Translations under genes and position numbers: made by a program
The notes under the pieces: generated by a model
Databases searched by the model: none
The model's input: only the letters and a program-made list of their open reading frames with translations
Told to the model about the DNA's origin: nothing
In this document: piece by piece, positions 52,888 to 61,537 of the stretch
Position numbering within the stretch: position 1 is the stretch's first letter
Layout: every line of letters begins with the position of its first letter
Source: Stutzerimonas stutzeri
GTDB taxonomy: Bacteria; Pseudomonadota; Gammaproteobacteria; Pseudomonadales; Pseudomonadaceae
DNA: 64,000 nt
Assembly: GCF_002909485.1 (NCBI RefSeq)
Contig: NZ_PPXG01000002.1
Span: 1 to 64,000 of the forward strand
Reading direction: 5' to 3'

Positions 52888-52957
52888 AACTTTGCTGCGC
52901 GGCTGGCCAGTCCGTTGCTGTCATGTGAGCATGGGCGCATATATCAGGAGGGGCAGC

Positions 52958-53308
52958 ATGATTCGAATCCGCGGACGCATAGGGCAGTGGCCGGTCGATC
53001 TGGAGATCGAGCTGGACGCGCAGGACTGGTCGAACCTGACGCGCAGTATTGGGGATGTAGAGGTGGCGGCGAGCAGCCCCCCGATGGCTGCCACACCGCC
53101 AGCCGACGCGCTGTGGCACAGCGCCCGGGAGCGCCTGCGCAGCGCCGGCAAGTTGGATGGCCCTGAGCTGCTCGCCGAACTGGAAGCGCTCACGGGCAGT
53201 GCGCAGCTGGCCAAACGGTTGTTGGTACGCCTGCGTCACTGTGAAGAAGTAAGGGTCGAGCACGGTGCCGACTCGGCCTGCTATCACTGGATCGGCGAGC
53301 CGTCCTGA
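52958..53308 (+). CDS. Conserved small protein of unknown function (PA4062-like position)
   Basis: A 116-residue cytoplasmic protein (MIRIRGRIGQWPVDLEIELDAQDWSNL...). An excellent AGGAGGGG site 5 bases upstream fixes the start at 52958. No signal peptide, membrane helix or motif that I recognise. The C-terminal half (AELEALTGSAQLAKRLLVRLRHCEEVRVEHGADSACYHWIGE) is probably helical. It diverges from the DUF2796 gene, so the Zur-like box lies in the shared 107-base region, though nearer the other gene. The same position in P. aeruginosa holds a hypothetical protein. Confidence 0.75.
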   Translation: MIRIRGRIGQWPVDLEIELDAQDWSNLTRSIGDVEVAASSPPMAATPPADALWHSARERLRSAGKLDGPELLAELEALTGSAQLAKRLLVRLRHCEEVRVEHGADSACYHWIGEPS

Positions 53309-53318
53309 GAGGCTCGCC
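53294..53318. terminator. Hairpin between convergent genes
   Basis: The stem GGCGAGCC / GGCTCGCC with a 9-nt loop overlaps the stop of the small protein and faces the end of cnoX. There is no T tract, so termination is uncertain. Confidence 0.35.
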
Positions 53319-53334
53319 TGGCCGCTGCGAACGA

Positions 53335-54204
53335 TCAGTAGATCGCCTGATACAGCTTGCGACGGTACAACGTCACCAGCGGGTGGTCGTTGCCCAGCAG
53401 GTCGAAGACCTGTAGCAGCGTCTTGTGCGGCTGCCCGTCAGCGTAGCCGCGGTTGCGCACGAACAGCTTGAGCAGCCCGTCGAGTGCCGCCTCGTATTGC
53501 TGGCGAGCAAGCTGCTGGACAGCCAGCTGATACGCCGCTTCGTCGTCCTCGCCGTTCTGTGCCAAGCGACTCTTCAGCGTGGCGACTTCCGGCAAGTCGT
53601 TGGCCTGGCGCAGAAAGGTCAGTTGAGCGCGTGCACCGGCCAGCGCCTGCTTGTGCTCGTCGCCTTTCACTGCATTGAGTACCGTTTCCGCCTCGCCCAG
53701 TTCACCGCGTTCGGCCAGGCAGCGACCGTACAGAATCAGGCCGGCGCCGTTTTCATTGTCTTCGCTGAGCAGTTGCTGCAACTGCGCTTCGGCATCGGCG
53801 AAACGGCCCTCGGCGAAGAGCGCCTGGGCGCTTTCCAGAAGGCTGCCTTGTGGCGCCTCCGGAGCCTGGACATGCGGCTCGAGCATGGCGCGAATGGCTG
53901 ACTCCGGCTGTGCACCGGCAAAGCCGTCGACCGGCTGGCCGTCCTTGAATAGCACTACCGTCGGCAGGCTGCGGATGCCAAAGCGGGCGACTACGTCCTG
54001 TTCGACATCGCAGTTGACCTTGGCCAGCAGCAGCTCGCCTTGATACTCCTCGGCAATCTTCGCCAGCAGTGGCATCAGTGCCTTGCACGGCGCGCACCAT
54101 TCGGCCCAGAAGTCGACCAGTACCGGCTTGTGAAACGAGTTCTCGAGCACCAGCTGCTCGAAGCTGGTGGTGGTGACATCGAAGATGTAGGGCGTCTGGC
54201 TCAT
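53335..54204 (-). CDS. cnoX: Thioredoxin-TPR fusion, CnoX (YbbN) family
   Basis: A 289-residue protein with an N-terminal thioredoxin domain (about 5-110, active site WCAPCK at 36-41) and C-terminal TPR repeats (about 120-285: LLESAQALFAEGRFADAEAQLQQLL..., YEAALDGLLKLF). CnoX proteins hold unfolding clients under bleach stress and pass them to GroEL. E. coli CnoX has lost the redox pair, whereas both cysteines are kept here, so oxidoreductase activity is likely. The ATG at 54204 gives MSQTPYIFDVT. Cytoplasmic. Confidence 0.88.
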   Translation of the reverse strand: MSQTPYIFDVTTTSFEQLVLENSFHKPVLVDFWAEWCAPCKALMPLLAKIAEEYQGELLLAKVNCDVEQDVVARFGIRSLPTVVLFKDGQPVDGFAGAQPESAIRAMLEPHVQAPEAPQGSLLESAQALFAEGRFADAEAQLQQLLSEDNENGAGLILYGRCLAERGELGEAETVLNAVKGDEHKQALAGARAQLTFLRQANDLPEVATLKSRLAQNGEDDEAAYQLAVQQLARQQYEAALDGLLKLFVRNRGYADGQPHKTLLQVFDLLGNDHPLVTLYRRKLYQAIY

Positions 54205-54406
54205 CGGGATTCTCGTGGGCAACGAATGTCAGGAAAGGCGTGCATGGTATGTGGGGACGCTCGACTTCGGAAGCAAGGGCGCGCATGCGGCGGGTATTGG
54301 ACTATGGTTTCGCCGCCCGACGCGGGGTGCTTGCCTGTCTCGTCGAAGCAATACCCTTTTCCTGGACCGGTGCGGCGTTTGCAGTCGCGCGTCAAAGGAG
54401 CTGTAC

Positions 54407-54930
54407 ATGACCTTCCTCTCCGGCTTTCGGGAGCGCTATCTCGTGCGCTTCTGATCGCCCTTGCCCGCGCTCGTCGCGCTGGGTGTCGCGTCCGCTTACT
54501 ACTTCGCGATCACCGGCACCTTCTGGGCCGTTACCGGCGAGTTCGCTCGCTGGGGTGGTCACGTCATCTTCTGGTTCGGCTACACGCCCGAGGAATGGGG
54601 CTACTTCAAACTGATCGGCCTGTCCGGTACTCCGCTGGATCGCATCGATGGCGTGATGATCATCAGTATGTTGCTTGGCGCACTGTGCGCGGCGTTATGG
54701 GCAAACAACGTCAGCCTGCGCTGGCCGACCAGCAAGCGGTGTCTGCTGCAGGGGCTGATCGGAGGCATCGTCGCTAGCTTCGGTGCGTGGCTGGCAATGG
54801 GTTGCAACCTGGCGGGTTTCTTCACCGGCATTCCGATGTTCTCGCTGCAGTCCAGGGCGGTCATGCTGGCTACCGTGGGTGGTGCCTGGATCGGCGTGAA
54901 GATCTGCCTGTTGCCTGGCCATTGCAGCCT
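54407..54930 (+). pseudogene. yedE: YeeE/YedE-family transporter remnant
   Basis: An AAGGAG site precedes ATG (54407) and MTFLSGFRERYLVRF, then TGA (54452-54454), and the same frame continues SPLPALVALGVASAYYFAITGTFWAVTGEFARWGGH...GCNLAGFFTGIPMFSLQSRAVMLATVGGAWIGVK. This is a YedE-type sulfur/selenium-linked membrane transporter. The TGA stands where the family has Trp (TGG), and the protein then stops matching after about 170 of an expected ~400 residues, running into the end of thpR. Nonsense mutation plus C-terminal deletion. Confidence 0.82.
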
Positions 54931-54938
54931 TTGGGTTG

Positions 54939-55460
54939 CTATGGCGCAGCCAGCGGCCAGCTTCCCAGTTCGTCGTAGTGCACACCATCCTCGGTATTGC
55001 GTGAGCGGTAGAGCACGAAGCGATCGACGTGCCAGCTGAAATCCGGAGCGGGCTTCTGCGGCCGGCTCCGGGCCTGGCGGCTCAACGTCAGGTGCGGCAG
55101 GAAGGGGCGGCAGTCGAGAATTACGCCAAGCGCCGCCAACCGCTCGCTCAGCGCTGCGACAAGCTGCAGTAGTTCGGGAGGCGTGGTGCCGGGCTGCAGG
55201 CAGATGAAGCCTTTTCCGATCGTGGTTAAGCGGTCGAGGGTGAGGCTGAATGAATCGGTCCGCACCGTCGTCGCCATCTGCAACAGGGCGTCGAGATGAT
55301 CCTTCGGCTGTGAGCCGAGAAATGCCAGAGTCAGGTGCAGGTTCTCGCGCGAAACGGGTTGACCGCCGAGGGCTTGGTTGTCACGCCACGTACAGATGGC
55401 GGCCGCCTGCTCGGGCGGGCAGGGCAGCGCGAAGAACAGCCGCAGGTTTTCCTCGCTCAT
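54939..55460 (-). CDS. thpR: RNA 2',3'-cyclic phosphodiesterase
   Basis: A 173-residue 2H phosphoesterase with the two signature motifs HLTL at 42-45 (NLHLTLAFLG) and 123-126 (FLPHLTLSRQ). The family opens 2',3'-cyclic phosphates on RNA and can ligate tRNA halves in vitro. Cytoplasmic. Its 3' end meets the yedE remnant within about 10 bases, so the deletion that removed the yedE end came right up to this gene without removing it. Confidence 0.9.
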   Translation of the reverse strand: MSEENLRLFFALPCPPEQAAAICTWRDNQALGGQPVSRENLHLTLAFLGSQPKDHLDALLQMATTVRTDSFSLTLDRLTTIGKGFICLQPGTTPPELLQLVAALSERLAALGVILDCRPFLPHLTLSRQARSRPQKPAPDFSWHVDRFVLYRSRNTEDGVHYDELGSWPLAAP

Positions 55461-55476
55461 GGTGGTCTCCGTGCGA

Positions 55477-56130
55477 CTAGCGCGTCGCGTGATAGAGGCT
55501 GACCCGGCGAAACTCAGCCGGCTCGGCTAGATCCGGCCAGGTGCAGGCATCCAGCACATCAAGACGTTGGTACAGCGGATGAGCGAAATCGCGCACCCGC
55601 GAGTCGGCCACCAGCGCTTCGCGCCCGCGGCTGAGGAAGTGATCCAACAGCGGCAGGTTGGCGCGGTCGTAGAGCACATCGGCCACGACGATCAGATCGT
55701 AGCGATCCGCCTCGCCGAAGAAGTCTTGGGAATAGCGTAGCTCGACGTCATTGAGCGCGGCGTTGGCCTGGCAGGCGGCGAGCGCCAGCGGGTCGAGATC
55801 GCAGGCCACCACTTCGGCCGCGCCTGCCTTGGCGGCGGCGATGGCCGCGACACCTGAGCCGGCACCGAAATCCAGCACGCGCTTGCCGCGCACCCACTCC
55901 GGCCGTTCGGCAAACCAGCGGGCCAGCACCAGGCCGCTGGCCCAGCAAAAGCTCCAGTACGGAGGGTCTTCGAGAATCCGGCGGGTTTCTTCCGGGCTGA
56001 AAGCGCGGTCCATATTGGCGGCGTCTATCAGCCATAACTTTAAATCGGTTCCCGGCAGCGGTTCGGATGCCAGGCGCGCGTCGCCCAGTAGTTCGTTCAG
56101 CGCCGCCTGTAATGTTGCAGGTGCCGTCAC
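55477..56130 (-). CDS. SAM-dependent methyltransferase (nicotinamide N-methylase/ETF-beta type)
   Basis: A 217-residue class I methyltransferase with motif [16 protein letters not shown] (about 86-100), [10 protein letters not shown] and [11 protein letters not shown]. The [17 protein letters not shown] segment is typical of the METTL20/ETF-beta lysine methyltransferase-like group (COG3897). Protein substrate unknown. It overlaps the lipoprotein gene upstream by 4 nt and precedes thpR by 16 bases, so the three are probably co-transcribed. Confidence 0.8.
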   Translation of the reverse strand: MTAPATLQAALNELLGDARLASEPLPGTDLKLWLIDAANMDRAFSPEETRRILEDPPYWSFCWASGLVLARWFAERPEWVRGKRVLDFGAGSGVAAIAAAKAGAAEVVACDLDPLALAACQANAALNDVELRYSQDFFGEADRYDLIVVADVLYDRANLPLLDHFLSRGREALVADSRVRDFAHPLYQRLDVLDACTWPDLAEPAEFRRVSLYHATR

Positions 56131-56552
56131 GGCGCCGGGACCAGCTGCAGTGGGCCGAGTGCCTGGCTGGCGGGGCTGGCAATCGTGCGCGATGGTAGTT
56201 TCATGATCAGCTGGCCAGCCTGGGTAACACGGCCGCGCAGCTCCACGCGCTGGCCGGTGGGGAAGGCGTCGGGGTTGAATTGCAGGATGAATGGCAGCTC
56301 GCTGCCACGGCCCTTTAGCTGGACGTTGCTGAGCAGGCGATCCGGCTGATCGCGGCGATCGACTTCCAGCAGCGCCAACTCCACGTCGCTGCCAGTCGGC
56401 GCGCCGATGAGGCTGCCGCTCAGCTCATTGAGCAGCTTGGAGTGCGGTGCGCTGCTCAACTCGACAGGTGCCGATGGCGGTTCACTGGGCTGACTGCTGC
56501 AGCCCCCAAGCAGGGCCAGCAGGGCGGGCAGAACGAGTAGACGTGGCAGCAC
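56127..56552 (-). CDS. YbaY-like lipoprotein
   Basis: A 141-residue protein with a lipoprotein signal ([18 protein letters not shown], lipidated C18) and a beta-rich domain ([56 protein letters not shown]) of the YbaY/YscW type. Residue 19 is Ser, so outer-membrane sorting is expected. It heads the minus-strand trio, divergent from nrdR. Function unknown. Confidence 0.82.
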   Translation of the reverse strand: MLPRLLVLPALLALLGGCSSQPSEPPSAPVELSSAPHSKLLNELSGSLIGAPTGSDVELALLEVDRRDQPDRLLSNVQLKGRGSELPFILQFNPDAFPTGQRVELRGRVTQAGQLIMKLPSRTIASPASQALGPLQLVPAP

Positions 56553-56666
56553 GGAAAGGCTCCTGAAAGACGGGGTGCGGGCTTGTATAGCAGCAAAGCC
56601 GTCGCCTTGTCTTGCCGGTCGGATGCGCTACCATGGCCGTCCCGACGTACGACCGATTTCAGCCCC

Positions 56667-57134
56667 ATGCATTGTCCCTTCTGTGCTGCCAACGATACCA
56701 AGGTCATCGATTCCCGCCTGGTTGCCGAAGGCGATCAGGTGCGCCGTCGCCGCGAGTGTCTGGCCTGTGGCGAGCGCTTCACGACCTTCGAAACCGCCGA
56801 GCTGGTGATGCCGCGCCTGATCAAGTCCGACGGCAGTCGACAGCCGTTCGACGAGCAGAAGCTGCGCGCCGGCATGCAGCGTGCGCTGGAGAAGCGACCG
56901 GTTAGCGTCGAGCGCCTTGAAGCGGCCATTGCCCACATCAAGCATCAGTTGCGTGCCACCGGTGAGCGCGAGATCAAGTCACGCGTGCTCGGCGAGTTGG
57001 TGATGGCCGAGCTGCAGAAGCTCGACGAGGTCGCCTATATCCGCTTCGCCTCGGTGTATCGACGTTTCCAGGACCTCAACGAGTTCCGCGAGGAAATCGA
57101 GCGGCTATCCCGCGAGCCGTCGAAGCCCGAATGA
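56667..57134 (+). CDS. nrdR: Transcriptional repressor NrdR
   Basis: NrdR represses ribonucleotide reductase genes according to ATP/dATP levels. The 155 residues show the zinc ribbon (C3, C6, C31, C34) and an ATP-cone (about 49-139: [22 protein letters not shown]). The ATG at 56667 gives MHCPFC, the invariant start; an upstream ATG at 56583 would add 28 residues. The ATGA overlap couples it to ribD, the usual nrdR-ribD pair. Confidence 0.96.
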   Translation: MHCPFCAANDTKVIDSRLVAEGDQVRRRRECLACGERFTTFETAELVMPRLIKSDGSRQPFDEQKLRAGMQRALEKRPVSVERLEAAIAHIKHQLRATGEREIKSRVLGELVMAELQKLDEVAYIRFASVYRRFQDLNEFREEIERLSREPSKPE

Positions 57135-58231
57135 ACACCGATCACGCCTGGATGGCCCACGCGCTGCAGCTGGCGCGCAAGGGGCTGTATTCGACTCATC
57201 CGAACCCGCGGGTTGGTTGCGCCATCGTCGCTGGCGACGAACTGGTCGGTGAAGGCTGGCACGTACGGGCCGGTGAGCCGCATGCCGAAGTCCACGCGTT
57301 GCGCCAAGCCGGTGAGCGTGCGCGCGGCGCTACCGCCTACGTAACCCTCGAACCCTGCAGCCACTACGGACGTACGCCGCCCTGTGCCGAAGCGCTGGTC
57401 AAGGCTGGTGTCGGCCGGGTGGTGGCGGCGATGCAAGATCCCAATCCGCAGGTCGCCGGGCGTGGTCTGCAGCTGCTGCGCAGCGCGGGTATCGAAGTCG
57501 CCAGCGGTGTGTTGGAAGCCGAGGCACGCGAACTCAATTGCGGCTTTATCAAGCGCATGGAAAGTGGCCTGCCATTCGTTCGCGCCAAGTTGGCGATGAG
57601 CCTGGATGGGCGCACCGCGATGGCCAGCGGCGAAAGCCAGTGGATCACTGGCCCGGCGGCTCGGGCCGAGGTGCAGCGCTTGCGTGCCCGTTCCAGCGTG
57701 GTGCTGACCGGCGCCGACACCGTGCTGATGGATGCCGCGCGGCTGACCGTACGCAGCGCCGAACTGGGGCTGGATGCGGAAACCACCGCGCTGGCGCTAC
57801 AGCGCCCGCCGCTGCGTGTGCTGGTCGATGGCCGCTTGCGTGTTCCGCTGGATGCGCCGTTCTTTCAGGCTGGTCCAGCGCTGGTCGCGACCACTGTCGT
57901 TGGCCATGAGGGTGCGTTCGCTGGTGCGGGGCATGAGCTGCTGGTGCTGGGCCGGGAACGGGTCGACCTGACCGCGCTGCTGCGTGAGCTGGCTGCCCGT
58001 GGTGCCAACGAGGTGCTGGTCGAGGCCGGACCTCGGCTGGTCGGTGCGTTCGCCAGTCTCGGCCTGATCGACGAATACCAAGTGTTCATGGCGGCCAAGT
58101 TTCTCGGCTCCACGGCGCGCCCGCTGCTGGAGCTGCCTCTGGAACGCATGAGCGAGGCGCGCGAGCTGAAGATTGTCGACATTCGCTCGGTGGGTGACGA
58201 CTGGAAGATCGTGGCGCGCCCGGCCAGCTGA
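57131..58231 (+). CDS. ribD: Bifunctional riboflavin deaminase/reductase
   Basis: RibD performs the second and third steps of riboflavin synthesis. The 366 residues comprise a deaminase domain (to about 145) with zinc motif HAE (51-53) and [11 protein letters not shown] (C76, C85), and a reductase domain (about 150-366: [18 protein letters not shown]...NEVLVEAGP). Coupled to nrdR. The FMN riboswitch lies downstream of it, so ribD seems to escape FMN control. Confidence 0.96.
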   Translation: MNTDHAWMAHALQLARKGLYSTHPNPRVGCAIVAGDELVGEGWHVRAGEPHAEVHALRQAGERARGATAYVTLEPCSHYGRTPPCAEALVKAGVGRVVAAMQDPNPQVAGRGLQLLRSAGIEVASGVLEAEARELNCGFIKRMESGLPFVRAKLAMSLDGRTAMASGESQWITGPAARAEVQRLRARSSVVLTGADTVLMDAARLTVRSAELGLDAETTALALQRPPLRVLVDGRLRVPLDAPFFQAGPALVATTVVGHEGAFAGAGHELLVLGRERVDLTALLRELAARGANEVLVEAGPRLVGAFASLGLIDEYQVFMAAKFLGSTARPLLELPLERMSEARELKIVDIRSVGDDWKIVARPAS

Positions 58232-58360
58232 TCGGCAAGGCATGCCGGCTGCGTCGGCCGATAGCCTTCGTCTTGCACCCTCATAGCTGCTATCTGGCGA
58301 TATCGGGCTGCCCCGCGCCGCTATTTGTGTTAAAAACGCTGCCGGGCCGCAAGCGGCCCA

Positions 58361-58630
58361 ACGTTCTCAGGGCGGGGTGCGATTCCCCACCGGCGGTAAT
58401 GGCGCAGTTACAAGGATGAAAGCGTAGCGAGCGCTGAGCAGGCAAGGCGTGATTCGACGAGAAGGCGGAGTTTACCCTGGTAAATGAGTACTTCGAGGAG
58501 GACCACAACGCAGCATGCTCTGTGCGCAGTAGCTTTCAATCGCGTCTAGCCCGCGAGCGCTTGCTTCGGCAAGGTCAGCAGACCCGGTGTGATTCCGGGG
58601 CCGACGGTATAGTCCGGATGAGAGAGAGCG
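58361..58630 (+). promoter_or_regulatory. FMN riboswitch (RFN element) with long P3 insert
   Basis: The 5' part ACGTTCTCAGGGCGGGGTG...CCACCGGCGGTAAT (58361-58400) and 3' part AGCCCGCGAGCGC...GGTCAGCAGACCCGGTGTGATTCCGGGGCCGACGGTATAGTCCGGATGAGAGAG (58548-58627) match the RFN consensus. About 145 bases are inserted between them at the P3 arm. FMN binding should lower expression of ribE and following genes. Confidence 0.92.
58414..58543. repeat. Palindromic insert in the riboswitch P3 arm
   Basis: The insert ends are imperfect inverted repeats: GATGAAAGC-GTAGCG on the left and CGCAGTAGCTTTCAATC on the right. An inner hairpin (GTTTAC/GTAAAT, near 58470-58486) is also present. The whole can fold as one long arm and leaves the FMN-binding core intact. 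It looks like a small palindromic intergenic element; only one copy is in this window. Confidence 0.6.
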
Positions 58631-58689
58631 GGATATCCCGATGGACGCCGTCCGTGCGCCCGTCATGCATCCCTATCGATCCGTAGCGC

Positions 58690-58708
58690 CCTGTTTTTCA
58701 AAAACAGG
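58690..58708 (+). terminator. Hairpin between riboswitch and ribE
   Basis: CCTGTTTTT and AAAAACAGG form a near-perfect palindrome about 60 bases after the aptamer. It is AT-rich with no following T run, so it could be part of the expression platform rather than a strong terminator. Confidence 0.4.
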
Positions 58709-58753
58709 AGTTCGTCGTATGCAACGTTTTACCCGCCTTCCACGGGAGGCCAC

Positions 58754-59416
58754 ATGTTCACCGGAATAATCGAAGCCATCGGCACCATTCGTGCGCTCAC
58801 GCCGAAGGGCGGCGACGTCCGCGTGCTGGTCGACACCGGCAAGCTGGATCTGGGCGACGTCAAGCTGGGCGATAGCATCGCGGTCAACGGCGTCTGCCTG
58901 ACGGCGGTCGAGCTGCCGGGCAACGGCTTCTGGGCCGACGTCAGTCGCGAAACCCTCGCACGCACCGCCTTCATCGACCTCAAGGCCGGCAGCCGGGTCA
59001 ACCTGGAAAAGGCCCTGACCCCTACCAGCCGCCTCGGCGGCCATCTGGTCAGCGGTCATGTCGACGGTGTCGGCGAGGTCGTCTCCCGGGAAGATAATGC
59101 ACGTGCGGTGCAGTTCCGCATCCGTGCCCCGCGCGAGCTGGCCAAGTACATCGCGCTGAAAGGCTCAATCACCGTCGACGGCACTAGTCTCACGGTCAAC
59201 GCGGTCAATGGCGCCGAATTCGAGCTGACCATCGTGCCGCACACCCTCGGCGAAACCATCATGGCCGACTACCGCCCCGGGCGGCAGGTGAACCTGGAAG
59301 TCGACCTGCTGGCGCGTTACCTGGAGCGCCTGATGATGGGCGACAAGGCCGCCGAACCCAAGGCCTCGGGGCTCACCGAAGGTTTTCTCGCCGAGCACGG
59401 CTACCTGAAGAATTGA
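58754..59416 (+). CDS. ribE: Riboflavin synthase, alpha chain
   Basis: The enzyme makes riboflavin from two molecules of 6,7-dimethyl-8-ribityllumazine. The 220 residues comprise two lumazine-binding repeats: MFTGIIEAIGTI...SIAVNGVCLTAV and GGHLVSGHVDGVGEV...SITVDGTSLTVNAV. GGGAGG precedes the ATG. First gene behind the FMN riboswitch. Named ribC in P. aeruginosa nomenclature. Confidence 0.95.
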   Translation: MFTGIIEAIGTIRALTPKGGDVRVLVDTGKLDLGDVKLGDSIAVNGVCLTAVELPGNGFWADVSRETLARTAFIDLKAGSRVNLEKALTPTSRLGGHLVSGHVDGVGEVVSREDNARAVQFRIRAPRELAKYIALKGSITVDGTSLTVNAVNGAEFELTIVPHTLGETIMADYRPGRQVNLEVDLLARYLERLMMGDKAAEPKASGLTEGFLAEHGYLKN

Positions 59417-59427
59417 GGAGACGCCCG

Positions 59428-60507
59428 ATGGCGCTCAATACCGCTGAAGAACTGATCGAAGACATCCGCGCCGGCAAGATGGTCATCCTCATGGATGACG
59501 AGGACCGCGAGAACGAGGGCGACATCATCGTCGCTTCCGAATGCGTGACCGCCGAGCACATCAACTTCATGGCGCGCTTCGCCCGCGGCCTGATCTGCAT
59601 GCCGATGACTCGCGAACGCTGCGAGCTGCTCAAACTACCGCTCATGGCTCCGCGCAACGGCTCGGGCTTTGGCACCAAGTTCACCGTCTCCATCGAGGCG
59701 GCTGAAGGCGTGACCACCGGCATCTCTGCCGCCGACCGCGCACGGACCGTGCAGGCCGCGGTGGCGCGTGGTGCGAAAGCCGAAGACATCGTCAGCCCTG
59801 GCCATATCTTCCCGTTGATGGCCCAGCCGGGTGGCGTACTGGCGCGTGCCGGCCACACCGAGGCAGCCTGCGACCTGGCGCGCATGGCCGGTTTCGAGGC
59901 CAGCGGCGTGATCTGCGAAATCATGAACGACGACGGCACCATGGCCCGTCGCCCGGAGCTGGAGCTTTTCGCCGAGCAGCACGGGCTGAAGATCGGCACC
60001 ATAGCCGACCTGATCCACTACCGCATGATCCACGAGCGCACGGTCGAGCGGGTTTCCGAACAGCCGCTGGAAACCGAGCTGGGCCAGTTCAAGCTGGTCA
60101 CCTATCGCGACGGCGTCGAGGACACCGTGCACATGGCGCTGACCCGCGGCGAAATCTCCCCGGAGGAACCCACGCTGGTGCGCGTGCACAACATGGAGCC
60201 GTTGCGTGATCTGCTGCTGGTCACCGTGCCGGGTCGCTGGAGCCTGCGTGCGGCGATGAGCGAAGTCGCCAAGGCGGGCAGTGGCGTGGTGCTGCTGCTC
60301 GGCAACCCGCTGACCGGCCCGCAGCTGCTGGCGCAGCTGACCCGTCAGCAACCGCCGACTCCGGCCACCTACAGCACCGTCGGCGCCGGTTCGCAGATCC
60401 TGCGTGACCTGGGCGTGCGCAAGATGCGCCTGATGAGCGCGCCGATGAAGTTCAACGCGATATCCGGCTTTGATCTGGAAGTTGTAGAATACCTCCCGGC
60501 CGAATAA
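59428..60507 (+). CDS. ribBA: DHBP synthase fused to a degenerate GTP cyclohydrolase II domain
   Basis: The 359 residues carry an N-terminal 3,4-dihydroxy-2-butanone-4-phosphate synthase domain (about 1-200: DDEDRENEGD at 23-32, SPGHIFPL) and a C-terminal GTP cyclohydrolase II-like domain (about 205-359). The zinc-binding CLTGD...CDCG motif is missing: the site reads HNMEPLRDLLLVTVPGRWSLRA. Only the RibB activity is expected, and a separate ribA starts at 63897. The ATG at 59428 follows GAGGAG. Confidence 0.94.
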   Translation: MALNTAEELIEDIRAGKMVILMDDEDRENEGDIIVASECVTAEHINFMARFARGLICMPMTRERCELLKLPLMAPRNGSGFGTKFTVSIEAAEGVTTGISAADRARTVQAAVARGAKAEDIVSPGHIFPLMAQPGGVLARAGHTEAACDLARMAGFEASGVICEIMNDDGTMARRPELELFAEQHGLKIGTIADLIHYRMIHERTVERVSEQPLETELGQFKLVTYRDGVEDTVHMALTRGEISPEEPTLVRVHNMEPLRDLLLVTVPGRWSLRAAMSEVAKAGSGVVLLLGNPLTGPQLLAQLTRQQPPTPATYSTVGAGSQILRDLGVRKMRLMSAPMKFNAISGFDLEVVEYLPAE

Positions 60508-60512
60508 ATCAG

Positions 60513-60546
60513 AGGCGCCGCGCAGTCCGCGGCGCCTTCGTTCTTT
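60513..60546 (+). terminator. Hairpin between ribBA and ribH
   Basis: A 10-bp GC-rich stem AGGCGCCGCG / CGCGGCGCCT with a 5-nt loop is followed by TCGTTCTTT. It is a likely partial terminator, since ribH has no visible promoter of its own. Confidence 0.65.
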
Positions 60547-60566
60547 AAAGAGATGAGAAAGCACCC

Positions 60567-61043
60567 ATGCCCCTGAAGACCATCGAAGGAACCTTCATCG
60601 CCCCGCAGGGCAAGTACGCCCTGGTCGTAGGCCGCTTCAACAGCTTCGTCGTCGAAAGCCTGGTCAGCGGCGCGGTCGACGCGCTGGTTCGCCACGGCGT
60701 CAGCGAGAACGACATCACCATCATCCGCGCACCGGGTGCCTTCGAGATTCCCCTGGTCGCGCAAAAGGTCGCCCAGCAGGGTGAATACGACGCCATCGTC
60801 GCCCTCGGCGCGGTCATTCGTGGCGGCACGCCGCACTTCGAATACGTCGCCGGTGAATGCACCAAGGGCCTGGCCCAGGTTTCCATGGAGTTCGGTGTAC
60901 CGGTCGCCTTTGGCGTGCTGACCGTCGATTCCATCGAACAGGCCATCGAGCGCTCCGGCACCAAGGCCGGCAACAAGGGCGCCGAAGCCGCACTCTCCGC
61001 ACTGGAAATGGTGAGCCTGCTGTCGCAGCTGGAGGCGAAGTGA
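60567..61043 (+). CDS. ribH: 6,7-dimethyl-8-ribityllumazine synthase
   Basis: RibH makes lumazine, the substrate of riboflavin synthase. The 158 residues show [45 protein letters not shown] with the catalytic His, and a full C-terminus. It overlaps nusB by 4 nt. Confidence 0.96.
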   Translation: MPLKTIEGTFIAPQGKYALVVGRFNSFVVESLVSGAVDALVRHGVSENDITIIRAPGAFEIPLVAQKVAQQGEYDAIVALGAVIRGGTPHFEYVAGECTKGLAQVSMEFGVPVAFGVLTVDSIEQAIERSGTKAGNKGAEAALSALEMVSLLSQLEAK

Positions 61044-61525
61044 GCCTGAATCACGACGACAGCCAGGACGCTCCACAGCCCAAGGCAAAGGGCAAGATCG
61101 CCACGCGCCGGGTTGCCCGCAGCCTGGCGATGCAGGCGCTGTATCAGTGGCACATGGCTGGCCAGAGTCTGAACGAGATCGAGGCGCAGTTTCGCGTCGA
61201 CAACGATTTCTCCGGCGTGGATGGCAGCTACTTCCATGAGCTGCTGACCGGTGTCGCGCGCAGCAAGAGCGAAGTCGACGGCGCCATCGCGCCGAATCTC
61301 GACCGTCCGCTGGACGAGCTCGATCCGGTTGAACTGGCAATTCTGCGGCTGTCCACCTACGAGCTGATGCAGCGCATCGACGTGCCTTACCGCGTGGTCA
61401 TCAACGAAGGCATCGAGCTGGCCAAGGTCTATGGCGCCACCGACGGACACAAGTTCGTCAACGGCGTGCTGGACAAGCTGGCCCCCACGCTGCGCAGCGC
61501 CGAAGTGCGCAACCACAAGCGCTGA
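61040..61525 (+). CDS. nusB: Transcription antitermination factor NusB
   Basis: NusB with S10 binds boxA RNA in rRNA antitermination. The 161 residues include [37 protein letters not shown] and [33 protein letters not shown]. The start is GTG in the GTGA overlap with ribH. The ribH-nusB pair is widely conserved. Confidence 0.96.
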   Translation: MSLNHDDSQDAPQPKAKGKIATRRVARSLAMQALYQWHMAGQSLNEIEAQFRVDNDFSGVDGSYFHELLTGVARSKSEVDGAIAPNLDRPLDELDPVELAILRLSTYELMQRIDVPYRVVINEGIELAKVYGATDGHKFVNGVLDKLAPTLRSAEVRNHKR

Positions 61526-61537
61526 GGGCGGCTCGCC

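Noticed and set aside
54452..54454. In-frame TGA in yedE read as selenocysteine, as YedE is selenium-linked
   Set aside because: The family has Trp at this position, no clear SECIS-like hairpin is seen next to it, and the gene also lacks its C-terminal half. A nonsense mutation is simpler.
58719..58769. Sixteen-codon reading frame (MQRFTRLPREATCSPE) overlapping the ribE start
   Set aside because: There is no clear ribosome site and no codon pattern hinting at attenuation. It may well be chance.
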